In this document: positions 56,476 to 64,000 of the stretch, piece by piece | Layout of the letters: each line of letters starts with the position of its first letter | Position numbering within the stretch: the first letter of the stretch is position 1 | Source of the DNA: Pelomonas lactea | GTDB taxonomy: Bacteria > Pseudomonadota > Gammaproteobacteria > Burkholderiales > Burkholderiaceae_C | Reading direction: 5' to 3' | DNA length: 64,000 bases | Assembly (NCBI RefSeq): GCF_043555885.1 | Contig: NZ_JBIGHX010000003.1 | Coordinates: 558,001 to 622,000 of the forward strand | Made by a program: the position numbers and the translations under genes | The notes under the pieces: generated by a model | What the model was told of the DNA's origin: nothing | The model's database searches: none | Seen by the model: the letters and a program-made list of their open reading frames with translations, nothing else

Positions 56476-57641
56476 AGGTCGGCCAGGTAGAGCGCCGGCT
56501 CGACGCCGCTGGCGCGTTCCTTGTCGCAGCTGAACAGCACCTGCTTGTTGTCCGGCGTGAAGCTGGGGTGGGGGTGCGTGACCTGGCGGTCATCCTTGTA
56601 GACGTCCCAGCCACTGTCGTGGCGAGCGATGCGGCGTGTCGTGCCGGCCTTCAGGTCGAACAGGTGCAGGTAGGGGTCGCCCACCAGCATCGCATTGCTG
56701 GCCGTGCTGTCGTGGCTGACCTTGCCCACGCCGTCGCCGACGATCAGCGTGCCATCAAAGTTGCTCATCAGGTGCGAGCACTGTGGCATGGTGGTCAGCA
56801 CCTTGTTCTGCAGCGTGACCGGGTCGAGGCTGCAGATCCAGCGCTCGGGCGAGTTCGCGTTGTAGCTGACGTAGATCATCGCGCTGCCGTCGGGCACCCA
56901 GAACTCGTGCGTGCAGCTCTCGTCGTCGGCGTGCTCCTTGCCGCAGCGGCGATTCGTGCCGTCCTCGTCGATGAACCACATGCGCGCGTCGATGAGGTCG
57001 TGCGGGCCTTCGTGGCAGTACGCGACGGTGTTGTCGTCGAACGGGCGGTACTGCGGGTGGCCCAGCCAGCCGCGCTGCTCCAGGATGACGCTGCGCTGGC
57101 CGGTGGCCAGGTCCACGCTGAAGAGCCGGCACAGCGGCTGCTTGTGGAACATCTCGTTGAACTTCTGCCAGGTGTTCAGCGGGAACCAGTCGCTTGCTGC
57201 GATCTCGATGCCGACGATCTTGGTGCAGGCGCTGTTGGGCACCCAGGTGCCGTAGCCCACCCAGTCGTCGGGCACGACGTACAGCACCTCCTCGCGCAGC
57301 GTGGCGAGTTCCAGCCGGATGAACTGGCGCTTGTCACGCACGAAGAACAGGTAGTTGTCGTCGGGGCTCAGGAAGCCGCCGAAGGTGTTCTCGCCGGCGC
57401 CGTCGGTGAGCTGGACGGCGCGCTGCGTGTCCAGGTCCAGCAGGTGGTAGTTCCAGTTGGGGCTGGGGTGCGGGCCGAACTCACCGCCGAAGATCAGCTT
57501 GCGGCCATCGTTCGTGAAGCACTTCTGATAGAAGTAGTTGCGATGGCAGGTGACGTCCGGCGGCGTCAGCCGCGTGACGCGCTTGCCGGTGTCGGGGTCC
57601 TCGCGGGTGAGGAACTGGAACTGGCGTTCTGTGGATTTCAT
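56472..57641 (-). CDS. ogl: oligogalacturonate lyase (polysaccharide lyase family 22)
   Basis: This 389-residue enzyme splits short unsaturated and saturated oligogalacturonates into 4-deoxy-5-ketouronate units in the cytoplasm. There is no signal peptide. It is a seven-bladed beta-propeller with recognisable PL22 segments: VTCHRNYFYQKCFTNDGRKL (~30-49), GWLGHPQYRPFDDNTVAYCHEGPHD (His cluster, ~195-219), and SCTHEFWVPDGSAMIYVSY, which include the metal-binding and catalytic His. GAGG precedes the ATG by 8 bases. It follows kduD after a 169-bp structured spacer. Confidence 0.95.
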   Translation of the reverse strand: MKSTERQFQFLTREDPDTGKRVTRLTPPDVTCHRNYFYQKCFTNDGRKLIFGGEFGPHPSPNWNYHLLDLDTQRAVQLTDGAGENTFGGFLSPDDNYLFFVRDKRQFIRLELATLREEVLYVVPDDWVGYGTWVPNSACTKIVGIEIAASDWFPLNTWQKFNEMFHKQPLCRLFSVDLATGQRSVILEQRGWLGHPQYRPFDDNTVAYCHEGPHDLIDARMWFIDEDGTNRRCGKEHADDESCTHEFWVPDGSAMIYVSYNANSPERWICSLDPVTLQNKVLTTMPQCSHLMSNFDGTLIVGDGVGKVSHDSTASNAMLVGDPYLHLFDLKAGTTRRIARHDSGWDVYKDDRQVTHPHPSFTPDNKQVLFSCDKERASGVEPALYLADL

Positions 57642-57810
57642 GGCGGCATCCTCGTGGGTGCATTGACTTGCGGGCCGAGCGCCGGGCCGCTCCCAAGCCG
57701 GCCCACCGTGGCGATGTGCTCGCGGCTCAATGCCGCGAGCATCGCCGTCCCTTCGGGGGACCGGCCAGGCTCGCCCGCGTTCAGCGCGGCGAGCCTGGAC
57801 GAGGGGCGTT
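57642..57810 (-). other. structured kduD-ogl spacer with several hairpins
   Basis: This non-coding spacer folds readily: CCAGGCTCGCC/GGCGAGCCTGG (57765-57775, 57788-57798, 11 bp), GCTCGCGGC/GCCGCGAGC (57718-57726, 57732-57740, 9 bp), and a shorter GTCCC/GGGAC pair between them. None has a proper U-run, so they are not typical terminators. They may stabilise the upstream or downstream part of the mRNA after processing, or be intergenic repeats. Confidence 0.4.
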
Positions 57811-58572
57811 TTATCGTGCGAGCCAACCGCCGTCGACAGCGATGGTGTAGCCGTTCACATAGTCCGACGCGGGCGAGGCCAGGAACACGACCGGGCCGGC
57901 CAGGTCGTCCGGCTTGCCCCAGCGGCCGGCGGGGATGCGCTCCAGGATGGCGCTGTTGCGCTGCTCGTCGGCGCGCAGCTGCGCGGTGTTGTTGGTGGCC
58001 ATGTAGCCCGGGGCGATGGCGTTCACATTGATGCCGTGCGACGCCCATTCGTTGGCCATCAGCCGCGTGATGCCCATGACGCCGCTCTTGCTGGCGGTGT
58101 AGGAGGGCACGCGGATGCCGCCCTGGAAGCTCAGCATCGACGCGATGTTGACGATCTTGCCGCCCTTGCCCTGGGCGATGAACACCTTGGCAACCGCCTG
58201 CGACAGGAAGAACACCGACTTCAGGTTCAGGTCCATCACGTCGTCCCAGTCGGCCTCGGAGAACTTGATGGCGTCCTCGCGGCGGATGATGCCGGCGTTG
58301 TTGACGAGGATGTGCACCTCGCCGTTGAGCGCCTTGGCTTGCGCCACCAGGTCGGGGATGCAGCTGACGTCGCCCAGATTGGCGCGCAGATCCAGGAACT
58401 TGCGGCCCAGCGCCTCGACGGCCGCCTTGGTCTCGTCAGGCTCGGACACGTTGACGCCCACGACATCGGCACCCGCCTGCGCGAGCGCGACGGCCATGCC
58501 CTGGCCCAGGCCCGTGTTGCAGCCGGTGACGATGGCCGTCTTGCCGGCCAGATTGAAGTTGTGAAGAACCAT
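57811..58572 (-). CDS. kduD: 2-dehydro-3-deoxy-D-gluconate 5-dehydrogenase KduD
   Basis: KduD reduces 2,5-diketo-3-deoxygluconate (DKII) to 2-keto-3-deoxygluconate, the step after the DHU/DKI isomerase. The protein has 253 residues, the same length as E. coli KduD, with TGCNTGLG (~17-24), NNAGIIRRED, the catalytic YTASK (~158-162) and the characteristic C terminus DGGWLAR. It is the promoter-proximal gene of the minus-strand pectin operon. A KdgR-like box lies about 130 bp upstream. KduI, its usual partner, is not encoded beside it. Confidence 0.95.
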   Translation of the reverse strand: MVLHNFNLAGKTAIVTGCNTGLGQGMAVALAQAGADVVGVNVSEPDETKAAVEALGRKFLDLRANLGDVSCIPDLVAQAKALNGEVHILVNNAGIIRREDAIKFSEADWDDVMDLNLKSVFFLSQAVAKVFIAQGKGGKIVNIASMLSFQGGIRVPSYTASKSGVMGITRLMANEWASHGINVNAIAPGYMATNNTAQLRADEQRNSAILERIPAGRWGKPDDLAGPVVFLASPASDYVNGYTIAVDGGWLAR

Positions 58573-58701
58573 GGTCTTTGTCCGAGGTGCGGGGGCACCA
58601 GTTGCGTCGAATGAAGCTGGCGGGATCGACGGAGCGCCGCCGTGAACTTGTGGCGGATTTGCCGACGGTCCGTCGGATTTGCCGCGAGAGATCGTTAGAG
58701 T

Positions 58702-58716
58702 TGAAACGCGGTTCCA
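58702..58716 (+). promoter_or_regulatory. candidate KdgR operator, kduD side
   Basis: TGAAACGCGGTTCCA is a 15-bp imperfect palindrome (TGAAAC/GTTCCA arms, one mismatched pair). It shares 13 of 15 bases with the box at 16514 before the RpiB-like gene, and overlaps a possible leftward -35 (TTGGAA). Size and ends fit IclR-family sites. Confidence 0.5.
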
Positions 58717-58779
58717 AATTTCGGCTGCCCGAAGCTTAGGTGGTGCGCGAGGTGTTGCGGAATCATGGTTTCTATTTAG

Positions 58780-58794
58780 TGAACCACTGTTCCG
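58780..58794 (+). promoter_or_regulatory. candidate KdgR operator, receptor side
   Basis: TGAACCACTGTTCCG matches the arms of the two stronger boxes at 10 of 12 positions, with the same 3-bp centre. Its centre is 78 bp from the kduD-side box, so each divergent promoter could have its own site. It is the weakest of the three. Confidence 0.35.
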
Positions 58795-59070
58795 ATTTTG
58801 CACGCTTCCCCCTATCATCGTCCACAAGCCAGCCAAAAAAGCATCCGCGTGAGCAACAGCCTCCCGCAAGGTGCGAACCGGCCGGACCCGTTCTTTCCGC
58901 GCCGCGGCGGCTGAAGACAGCCGTTGCGAATGACCGGCGCCCGCACTGCAGCGGAGTCGGCTTACAGAAAAACGTCGGGTGCCCTGCGTGCGCCCGGGTA
59001 ACCGCCCTACCCAGAACCCCAGAGCTGCCAGCGCCTGAGCGCCCAGGCGGCCTCGCACCAGGAGACCTTC

Positions 59071-62046
59071 ATGCCCGCATTCCGTTCCTATCGCCGCCTG
59101 GCCCTCCGCCCGGTGGCCCTGGCCGCCACCCTCGTTGCCGCGCCCGCCTGGGCCCAGGAGGCCGCCGCACCGGCCAACCAGCTGGAGACCGTGACCGTCA
59201 CCGGCATCCGCGCCTCGCTGGAGAGCGCGCTGACTGCCAAGCGCCAGGACAAGGGCATCGTCGATGTCATCAAGGCCGAGGACATGGGCAAGTTCCCGGA
59301 CACCAACCTGGCCGAGTCGCTGCAGCGCATCCCGGGCGTCGTCATCGACCGCGACGCCGGCGAAGGCCGCAACATCACCGTGCGCGGCCTGGGCGGCGAC
59401 TTCACGCGCACCCGCATCAACGGCATCGAGGCGCTGGCCACCACCGGCGGCACCGACAGCTCCGGCGGCGCCAACCGCACGCGCGCGTTCGACTTCAACG
59501 TCTTCGCGGCCGACCTGTTCAACTCGCTGACCGTGCGCAAGAGCAGCTCGGCCGACGTGGACGAAGGCTCGCTGGGCGCCACCATCGACCTGCAGACGGC
59601 CCGTCCCTTCGACCTGAAGACCTTCGCTGCCGCCGTGTCGGTGAAGAGCACCTACAACGACCTCTCCGGCAAGGCCACGCCCAAGGCGGCCTTCCTGATC
59701 TCCAACACCTTCGCCGACAAGAAGATCGGCGTGCTGCTGTCGGGCGCCTACTCGCAGCGCAAGGTGTACGAAGAGGGCTTCAGCACCGTGCGCTGGGACA
59801 ACGGCCCGTCGTCCAGCACCTCCACCACGGCGGGTGGCGTCACCACGGTGACCACCGGCTGGTGCCCGCCGCAAGGCTATGTGCTGCCGGCCAACACCGC
59901 GCTGCCGGTGGGCTCCACCGCCACCACCTGCGGCCCGGCCGCCCAGGGCGTGGCGCGCCTGCCGAACACGCCGGAGAACCTGGCCGCGTTCAACACCGCC
60001 TCGCTGGCCACCAACTTCCACCCGCGCCTGCCGCGCTACGGCCGCCTGACGCATGACCAGTCGCGCCTGGGCCTGACGGGCTCCATCCAGGTCCGCCCCA
60101 GCGACACCACGCTGATCACGGCCGACATGCTGTACAGCAAGCTGGATGCGACGCGCCAGGAAGACTTCCTGGAAGCCATCTCCTTCAGCCGCAACCTGTC
60201 GCAGGGCGGCAAGCAGCAGACCAGCGTGCTGGCCGCCGAGTACAACGCCGCCGGCCAGATGGTCTACGGCAAGTTCAACGGCGTGGACATCCGCTCCGAG
60301 TCGCGCTTCGACAAGCTGACCACCGAGTTCACGCAGCCCACGCTGACCATCGAGCAGGACATCGGCGAGACGCTGAAGGCCACCGTGCGCATCGGCACGG
60401 CCAAGTCGCGCTTCAACAACCCCATCCAGACCACCACGACGCTGGACGCGCCCAACGTCGACGGCTACGTGTTCGACGCCCGCGGCGACGACCGCGCACC
60501 GCTGCTGGGCTATGGCACGCTGAACCCGGCCGACCCGAACGGCGCGCTGCAGATCCGTGGCGTGCCGGTGGGCTCCACCAGCATCGCCAACTTCACGCCC
60601 AGCGAGGTGCGCATCCGCCCGAACGGTGTGACCAACAAGCAGGACGTCGCCACCTTCGACCTGTCCTGGGACCCGATGGACGGCCTGACCGTCCGCGGCG
60701 GCGTCAGCTACAAGCGCTTCAGCTTCACCAGCTATGACTTCCGCCGCACGGTGGAGACGATGAACACGCTGCCCGCCGGCGTGCTGCCGAACGGCCTGAC
60801 GACGACGCTGAGCGGCTTCGGCAAGGGCCAGAACCTGCCGGCCGGCTCCGTCACGTCCTGGGTCATCCCCAATTTGGACGCCATCGCCGCGGCCTATGAC
60901 ATCTACTGCAACTGCCTGAAGAGCGGCGCGGCCGGCGGCCCGGGCGACTACCGCCTGACCTCCATCACCAACGGCAACGCCCGCGGCGGCAACCGCGCCA
61001 TCACCGAGACCGACACCGGTGCCTGGCTGATGGCCGAGTACGAGACCAAGCTGGGCGGCCTGCCCGTGCGCGGCAACGCCGGCGTGCGCCACGTGAAGAC
61101 GTCCATCGTCGCCAGCGGCTACCTCGCCACGGGCGGCGGCAGCCTCGTCACGGCCTCGCGCCAGTACAACGACTGGCTGCCGTCCGCCAACGTGGCCGTC
61201 AACCTGGCCAAGGACCTGATCGTGCGCGCCGCGGCGGCCAAGGTCATGTCCCGCCCGCCGCTGCAGAGCCTGAACCCCGGTGGCACGCTGAGCACCACCG
61301 GCACCCTGACCTACACCGGCGGCAACCCGCAGCTGGACCCGTTCCGCGCCACCACGCTGGACGCCAGCGCCGAGTGGTATCACTCGAAGAACGCGTTCAT
61401 CGGCCTGGGGGTGTTCCAGAAGGACATCAAGAGCTATGTGCTCACCCGCGGCTTCGACGCGCCGTTCCGCAGCAGCGGCCTGCCGCTGTCGCTGCTGCCC
61501 AGCAACTTCACGGGTGACGAGGTCTTCCGCTTCAGTGCGCCGGTCAACACGCAGGGCGGCAAGCTGACGGGCTTCGAGATCAACGTGCAGCAGCCCTTCA
61601 CCTTCCTGCCGGGCTGGGGCAAGAACTTCGGTCTGCTGGCCAACTACACGCAGGTCAAGTCCAAGATGGAGTACTCGCTGTCGACGACGGCCGTGGGTGC
61701 CGCCACCGTCACCGAAGACCTGGTCAACCTGTCGCCGCGCTCCTGGAACCTGTCGGTCTACTACGACGACGGCACCTTCAGCGGCCGCGTGTCCACCTCG
61801 GCGCGTTCGGCCTTCCTGACGGCCGTGCCGGCCGGCAACAACCAGGACGTGGCGGGCAAGAACAAGACCTTCAACGTCGACCTGTCGATGGGCTACAAGA
61901 TCAACAAGCAGCTGGAAGTCACCTTCGAGGCGACCAACCTGACCAACCAGCCCAACGACCAGTTCATCTCGCGCGCCATGGACAACGTGGTGGTGAACAA
62001 CTACACGGGCCGCGAGTTCATCGTCGGCGGTCGCTACAAGTTCTGA
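59071..62046 (+). CDS. TonB-dependent receptor, probable oligogalacturonide uptake
   Basis: This 991-residue outer-membrane receptor belongs to the large Xanthomonas/Caulobacter-type TonB receptors for carbohydrates. It has a signal peptide (~1-29), a TonB-box-like LETVTVTGIRASLESAL (~38-54), a plug with GKFPDTNLAESLQRIPGVVIDRDAGEGRNITVRGLGGDFTRTRING (~86-131) and a barrel ending in YKF. Its place in the pectin locus, divergent from kduD, implies import of oligogalacturonides. AGGAG precedes the ATG. A PEP-CTERM protein gene follows after 11 bp. Confidence 0.92.
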   Translation: MPAFRSYRRLALRPVALAATLVAAPAWAQEAAAPANQLETVTVTGIRASLESALTAKRQDKGIVDVIKAEDMGKFPDTNLAESLQRIPGVVIDRDAGEGRNITVRGLGGDFTRTRINGIEALATTGGTDSSGGANRTRAFDFNVFAADLFNSLTVRKSSSADVDEGSLGATIDLQTARPFDLKTFAAAVSVKSTYNDLSGKATPKAAFLISNTFADKKIGVLLSGAYSQRKVYEEGFSTVRWDNGPSSSTSTTAGGVTTVTTGWCPPQGYVLPANTALPVGSTATTCGPAAQGVARLPNTPENLAAFNTASLATNFHPRLPRYGRLTHDQSRLGLTGSIQVRPSDTTLITADMLYSKLDATRQEDFLEAISFSRNLSQGGKQQTSVLAAEYNAAGQMVYGKFNGVDIRSESRFDKLTTEFTQPTLTIEQDIGETLKATVRIGTAKSRFNNPIQTTTTLDAPNVDGYVFDARGDDRAPLLGYGTLNPADPNGALQIRGVPVGSTSIANFTPSEVRIRPNGVTNKQDVATFDLSWDPMDGLTVRGGVSYKRFSFTSYDFRRTVETMNTLPAGVLPNGLTTTLSGFGKGQNLPAGSVTSWVIPNLDAIAAAYDIYCNCLKSGAAGGPGDYRLTSITNGNARGGNRAITETDTGAWLMAEYETKLGGLPVRGNAGVRHVKTSIVASGYLATGGGSLVTASRQYNDWLPSANVAVNLAKDLIVRAAAAKVMSRPPLQSLNPGGTLSTTGTLTYTGGNPQLDPFRATTLDASAEWYHSKNAFIGLGVFQKDIKSYVLTRGFDAPFRSSGLPLSLLPSNFTGDEVFRFSAPVNTQGGKLTGFEINVQQPFTFLPGWGKNFGLLANYTQVKSKMEYSLSTTAVGAATVTEDLVNLSPRSWNLSVYYDDGTFSGRVSTSARSAFLTAVPAGNNQDVAGKNKTFNVDLSMGYKINKQLEVTFEATNLTNQPNDQFISRAMDNVVVNNYTGREFIVGGRYKF

Positions 62047-62057
62047 GCGGGCACGCC

Positions 62058-62615
62058 ATGAAGCGCCTCTCACTGCTTGCCGCGGCCGGGGTTCTGATGG
62101 CGGCGTCGGCGGCCTCGGCCGCCGTGCTGGTGCCGGGCACGCCCGTCGCCGGCGCGCTGGACGGCGATGCCGCCGGCCTGCTGGGCTTCGATGAGGCCGC
62201 CCAGGCCTACGTCGCCGGGCTGGCGGTGCCGTTGATCGACAGCGACATCGAGTTCGTCTCCGCCGACTACAGCCTCGCGCTGGACCTCGGCAGCGATGGC
62301 TCGCTGCGGCTGTGGGACAACTCGGGCACCGGCCTGTTGGGCACCCACGTCATCGACCTCAGGTTTGCCGATGCGTCGCTGAGGCTGGGCCTGCCCACGC
62401 TCAGCGCGCCAGCGCAACTGCTTTCGGGCACCGTGCAGTTCCAGTTGCTCGGCCCGCAGTCCGTCCGCCTCACGCTGACGGATGCCCGCATCGACGCGTC
62501 CTACGCCTACGTCGATGCCCAACTGGCTCTGGCCCCCGTGCCCGAGCCCGAGCCTGCGGCCCTGCTGGCCCTGGGGCTGCTCAGTCTCGCCGCGCGACGT
62601 CGTATCCGCCGGTAA
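62058..62615 (+). CDS. PEP-CTERM protein of the pectin operon
   Basis: This 185-residue exported protein has a signal peptide (~1-21) and a C-terminal sorting signal (VPEPEPAALLALGLLSLAARRRIRR-type: Pro-Glu-Pro, hydrophobic helix, Arg cluster). The middle is beta-rich and acidic, without catalytic motifs. It is wedged between the TonB receptor (11 bp upstream) and a pectate lyase (31 bp downstream), so it is expressed with pectin uptake. It might bind or present the polysaccharide at the surface; that is inference from position. Confidence 0.78.
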   Translation: MKRLSLLAAAGVLMAASAASAAVLVPGTPVAGALDGDAAGLLGFDEAAQAYVAGLAVPLIDSDIEFVSADYSLALDLGSDGSLRLWDNSGTGLLGTHVIDLRFADASLRLGLPTLSAPAQLLSGTVQFQLLGPQSVRLTLTDARIDASYAYVDAQLALAPVPEPEPAALLALGLLSLAARRRIRR

Positions 62616-62646
62616 ACAACGCCTTCCTCCTTTTCAGGAGACCGTC

Positions 62647-64000
62647 ATGAAGATGTTCGCTGCGGCGCTGAGCGCGCTGCTGGCTCTGCCGTTGCCGGCA
62701 CTTTCCCAGACCGACCCAGCCCGCGAGGTGGCCCCGGCCGACGGCTTCGCCGCTTTAGGCGGCGGCACCACGGGCGGCGCGGCGGCTGCGGCGGGTCAGG
62801 TCTACACCGTCACCAACCGCCAGCAGCTGCTCACGGCGCTGGCCAACGGCGGCAGCCTGCCCAAGATCGTCAAGGTCGTCGGCAGCATCGACATGAGCGA
62901 AGGTGTGCCCTTCGCCAGCCATGCCGACCAGGATCAGCGCGCGATGGTGAGGCTGCCCTCCAACACGACGCTGATCGGCGCCGGCCCCGGTGCGGGGCTG
63001 GTGAACGGCCGCATCGAGATCATCGGCGTGGCCAACGTCATCGTGCGCAACCTGGCCATCATGGCGCCGTGCGATGTGGCGCCCGTGTGGGACCCGACCG
63101 ACGGTGCCACCGGCGCGTGGAACTCGGCCTACGACGCGATCACGCTGCAGGGCGCCGAGCGCGTATGGATAGACCACAACACCATCACCGACGCGCCCAT
63201 CACCGACGACCAACTGCCCATCGAGAACGGCAAGCTGCGCCAGTGCCACGACGGCGCCATCGACATCACGCGCGGCGCCAACTACGTGACGGTCAGCCAC
63301 AACGTCATCGACCGCCACGACAAGACCATGCTGATCGGCCACTCCGACAGCTACACGGCCGACATCGGGCGCCTGAAGATCACGATTGCCAACAACGTGT
63401 TCTCCAACGTCACGCAGCGCAGCCCACGCGTGCGTTTCGGCCAGGTCCACCTGTTCAACAACTACCACGTCGGCACGAAGGGCGTGTCGCCCTACGGGCA
63501 CAGCTACAGCGTGGGCGTCGGTGCCGGCGCGCGCGTGATCTCTCACGCCAACGTACACGCCATTGCCGGCGCCGCACCGGGCTGCGCCAGCGTCGTGCAG
63601 ACGCTCAACCCCGACGCCGCCAGCAGCTTCGCCGACACCGGCTCCACGCTGAACGGCGCGCCACTGGGCGCCTGTGCGGTGCCCACGTCGGTGGGCTGGA
63701 CGGTGCCCTACGCGTTCACACCGCGGCCGGCGGCCCTCGTGAAGGCCAACAACCTGGCCCGCGCCGGTGCCGGCAAGCTGACGACCAACGTGAGCGGCAG
63801 CGGCAACGTGGGCGTCACGCCCGGCAGCGTGGAGCCTGCACGCAACGCCACCGGCGTACACACCGACACGCTGCTGGCCATCGCGTTCGACGCGGCCCCG
63901 ACGATTGGCAACGGCGCCATCACCGTGCGCCGCGCCAGCGACGGGGCGGTGGTGGACCGCATCGACCTGTCCACCGCGCCGTCGGCCACCGACACGCAGA
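62647..64000 (+). CDS. pectate lyase (PL1) with C-terminal Ig-like domain, cut by window end
   Basis: The reading frame is open from the ATG at 62647 (AGGAG upstream) to the end of the window: at least 451 residues. A signal peptide (~1-21, ending LSQ) leads into a PL1 domain: LPSNTTLIGAGPGAG (~105-119), WIDHNTITDAPITDDQL (calcium-binding Asp, ~175-191), DGAIDITRGANYVTVSHNV, and QRSPRVRFGQVHLFNNYH (~258-275) with the catalytic Arg. After ~395 the sequence turns into a bacterial Ig-like domain (HTDTLLAIAFDAAP, ~411-424). More domains, possibly a pectinesterase, may lie beyond the window. It is secreted, unlike the lipoprotein lyase at 54101. Confidence 0.9.
   Translation, partial: MKMFAAALSALLALPLPALSQTDPAREVAPADGFAALGGGTTGGAAAAAGQVYTVTNRQQLLTALANGGSLPKIVKVVGSIDMSEGVPFASHADQDQRAMVRLPSNTTLIGAGPGAGLVNGRIEIIGVANVIVRNLAIMAPCDVAPVWDPTDGATGAWNSAYDAITLQGAERVWIDHNTITDAPITDDQLPIENGKLRQCHDGAIDITRGANYVTVSHNVIDRHDKTMLIGHSDSYTADIGRLKITIANNVFSNVTQRSPRVRFGQVHLFNNYHVGTKGVSPYGHSYSVGVGAGARVISHANVHAIAGAAPGCASVVQTLNPDAASSFADTGSTLNGAPLGACAVPTSVGWTVPYAFTPRPAALVKANNLARAGAGKLTTNVSGSGNVGVTPGSVEPARNATGVHTDTLLAIAFDAAPTIGNGAITVRRASDGAVVDRIDLSTAPSATDTQ

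Larger units (their letters stand above)
58573..59070. promoter_or_regulatory. divergent control region of the pectin locus (498 bp, no gene)
   Basis: This is the only gap longer than 300 bp. It separates kduD (leftward) from the TonB receptor (rightward). It contains two candidate IclR-type boxes (58702-58716 and 58780-58794) and an AT-richer core (58700-58830) that looks like promoter DNA. On the right is a long GC-rich leader (~58830-59060) ending in AGGAG before the receptor ATG. No open reading frame in it looks coding. Confidence 0.6.

Noticed and set aside
57811..62073. A 1420-codon minus-strand frame running antisense through the TonB receptor into kduD
   Set aside because: Only the last 253 codons (kduD) look like protein; the rest is the GC-driven complement of the receptor gene, with Gly/Arg/Val/Ala-biased nonsense and no domain.

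Overview
The window is high-GC DNA (roughly two thirds G+C by eye), densely coding, with short spacers and many stop/start overlaps. Gene content and order point to a betaproteobacterium of the order Burkholderiales, probably near Roseateles/Mitsuaria/Rubrivivax. The evidence is the block thrS-infC-rpmI-rplT-pheS-pheT-ihfA-merR-tRNA-Pro, two PEP-CTERM proteins, a betaproteobacterial beta-oxidation cluster and an EgtB/EgtD pair. I saw no insertion sequence, prophage, CRISPR array or rRNA. The taxonomic call is inference from gene content, not from a search.

Layout. 0.1-8.1 kb (minus strand): an ECF sigma factor with a membrane Ser/Thr kinase, ergothioneine genes egtB-egtD, a VanZ-like protein, and a multi-pass membrane protein carrying a patatin lipase domain. 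8.2-16.5 kb (plus): a beta-oxidation operon (bifunctional hydratase/dehydrogenase, thiolase, acyl-CoA dehydrogenase, SDR, two hotdog thioesterases) behind a palindromic operator. 16.5-19.7 kb: an RpiB-like isomerase with its own operator and structured leader, then a SNF2-type helicase. 19.7-27.4 kb: a TetR repressor divergent from an eight-gene membrane-lipid modification operon built around a cyclopropane-fatty-acid-synthase-like methyltransferase. 27.4-31 kb: a GH3 beta-xylosidase and an esterase. 31.1-39.4 kb: tRNA-Pro(GGG) and the translation operon, headed by a threonine-rich leader peptide and an intrinsic terminator. 39.4-53.1 kb: housekeeping and accessory genes (patatin, TonB receptor, Tex, a solute-binding protein, a secreted lipase-like protein with an anchored partner, a PEP-CTERM protein, oxidoreductases). 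53.2-64 kb: a pectin-utilisation locus (kdgR, pectate lyase, pectinesterase, oligogalacturonate lyase, kduD; divergently a TonB receptor, a PEP-CTERM protein and a second pectate lyase cut by the window end).

How the genes fit together. The pectin locus covers de-esterification, depolymerisation, outer-membrane uptake, conversion of oligomers to unsaturated monomers, and the KduD reduction. It has no kduI isomerase in view. A 15-bp IclR-type palindrome between kduD and the TonB receptor recurs, at 13 of 15 positions, in front of the RpiB-like gene 42 kb away. This suggests that gene supplies the missing isomerase step under KdgR control.

The most striking regulatory finding is a 13-residue peptide with seven threonines, followed by a perfect terminator hairpin directly upstream of thrS: the layout of a classical transcription attenuator for threonyl-tRNA supply. 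Also notable are infC starting at ATC, a terminator abutting pheS, a long inverted repeat between infC and rpmI, and tandem TetR operators before the lipid operon.
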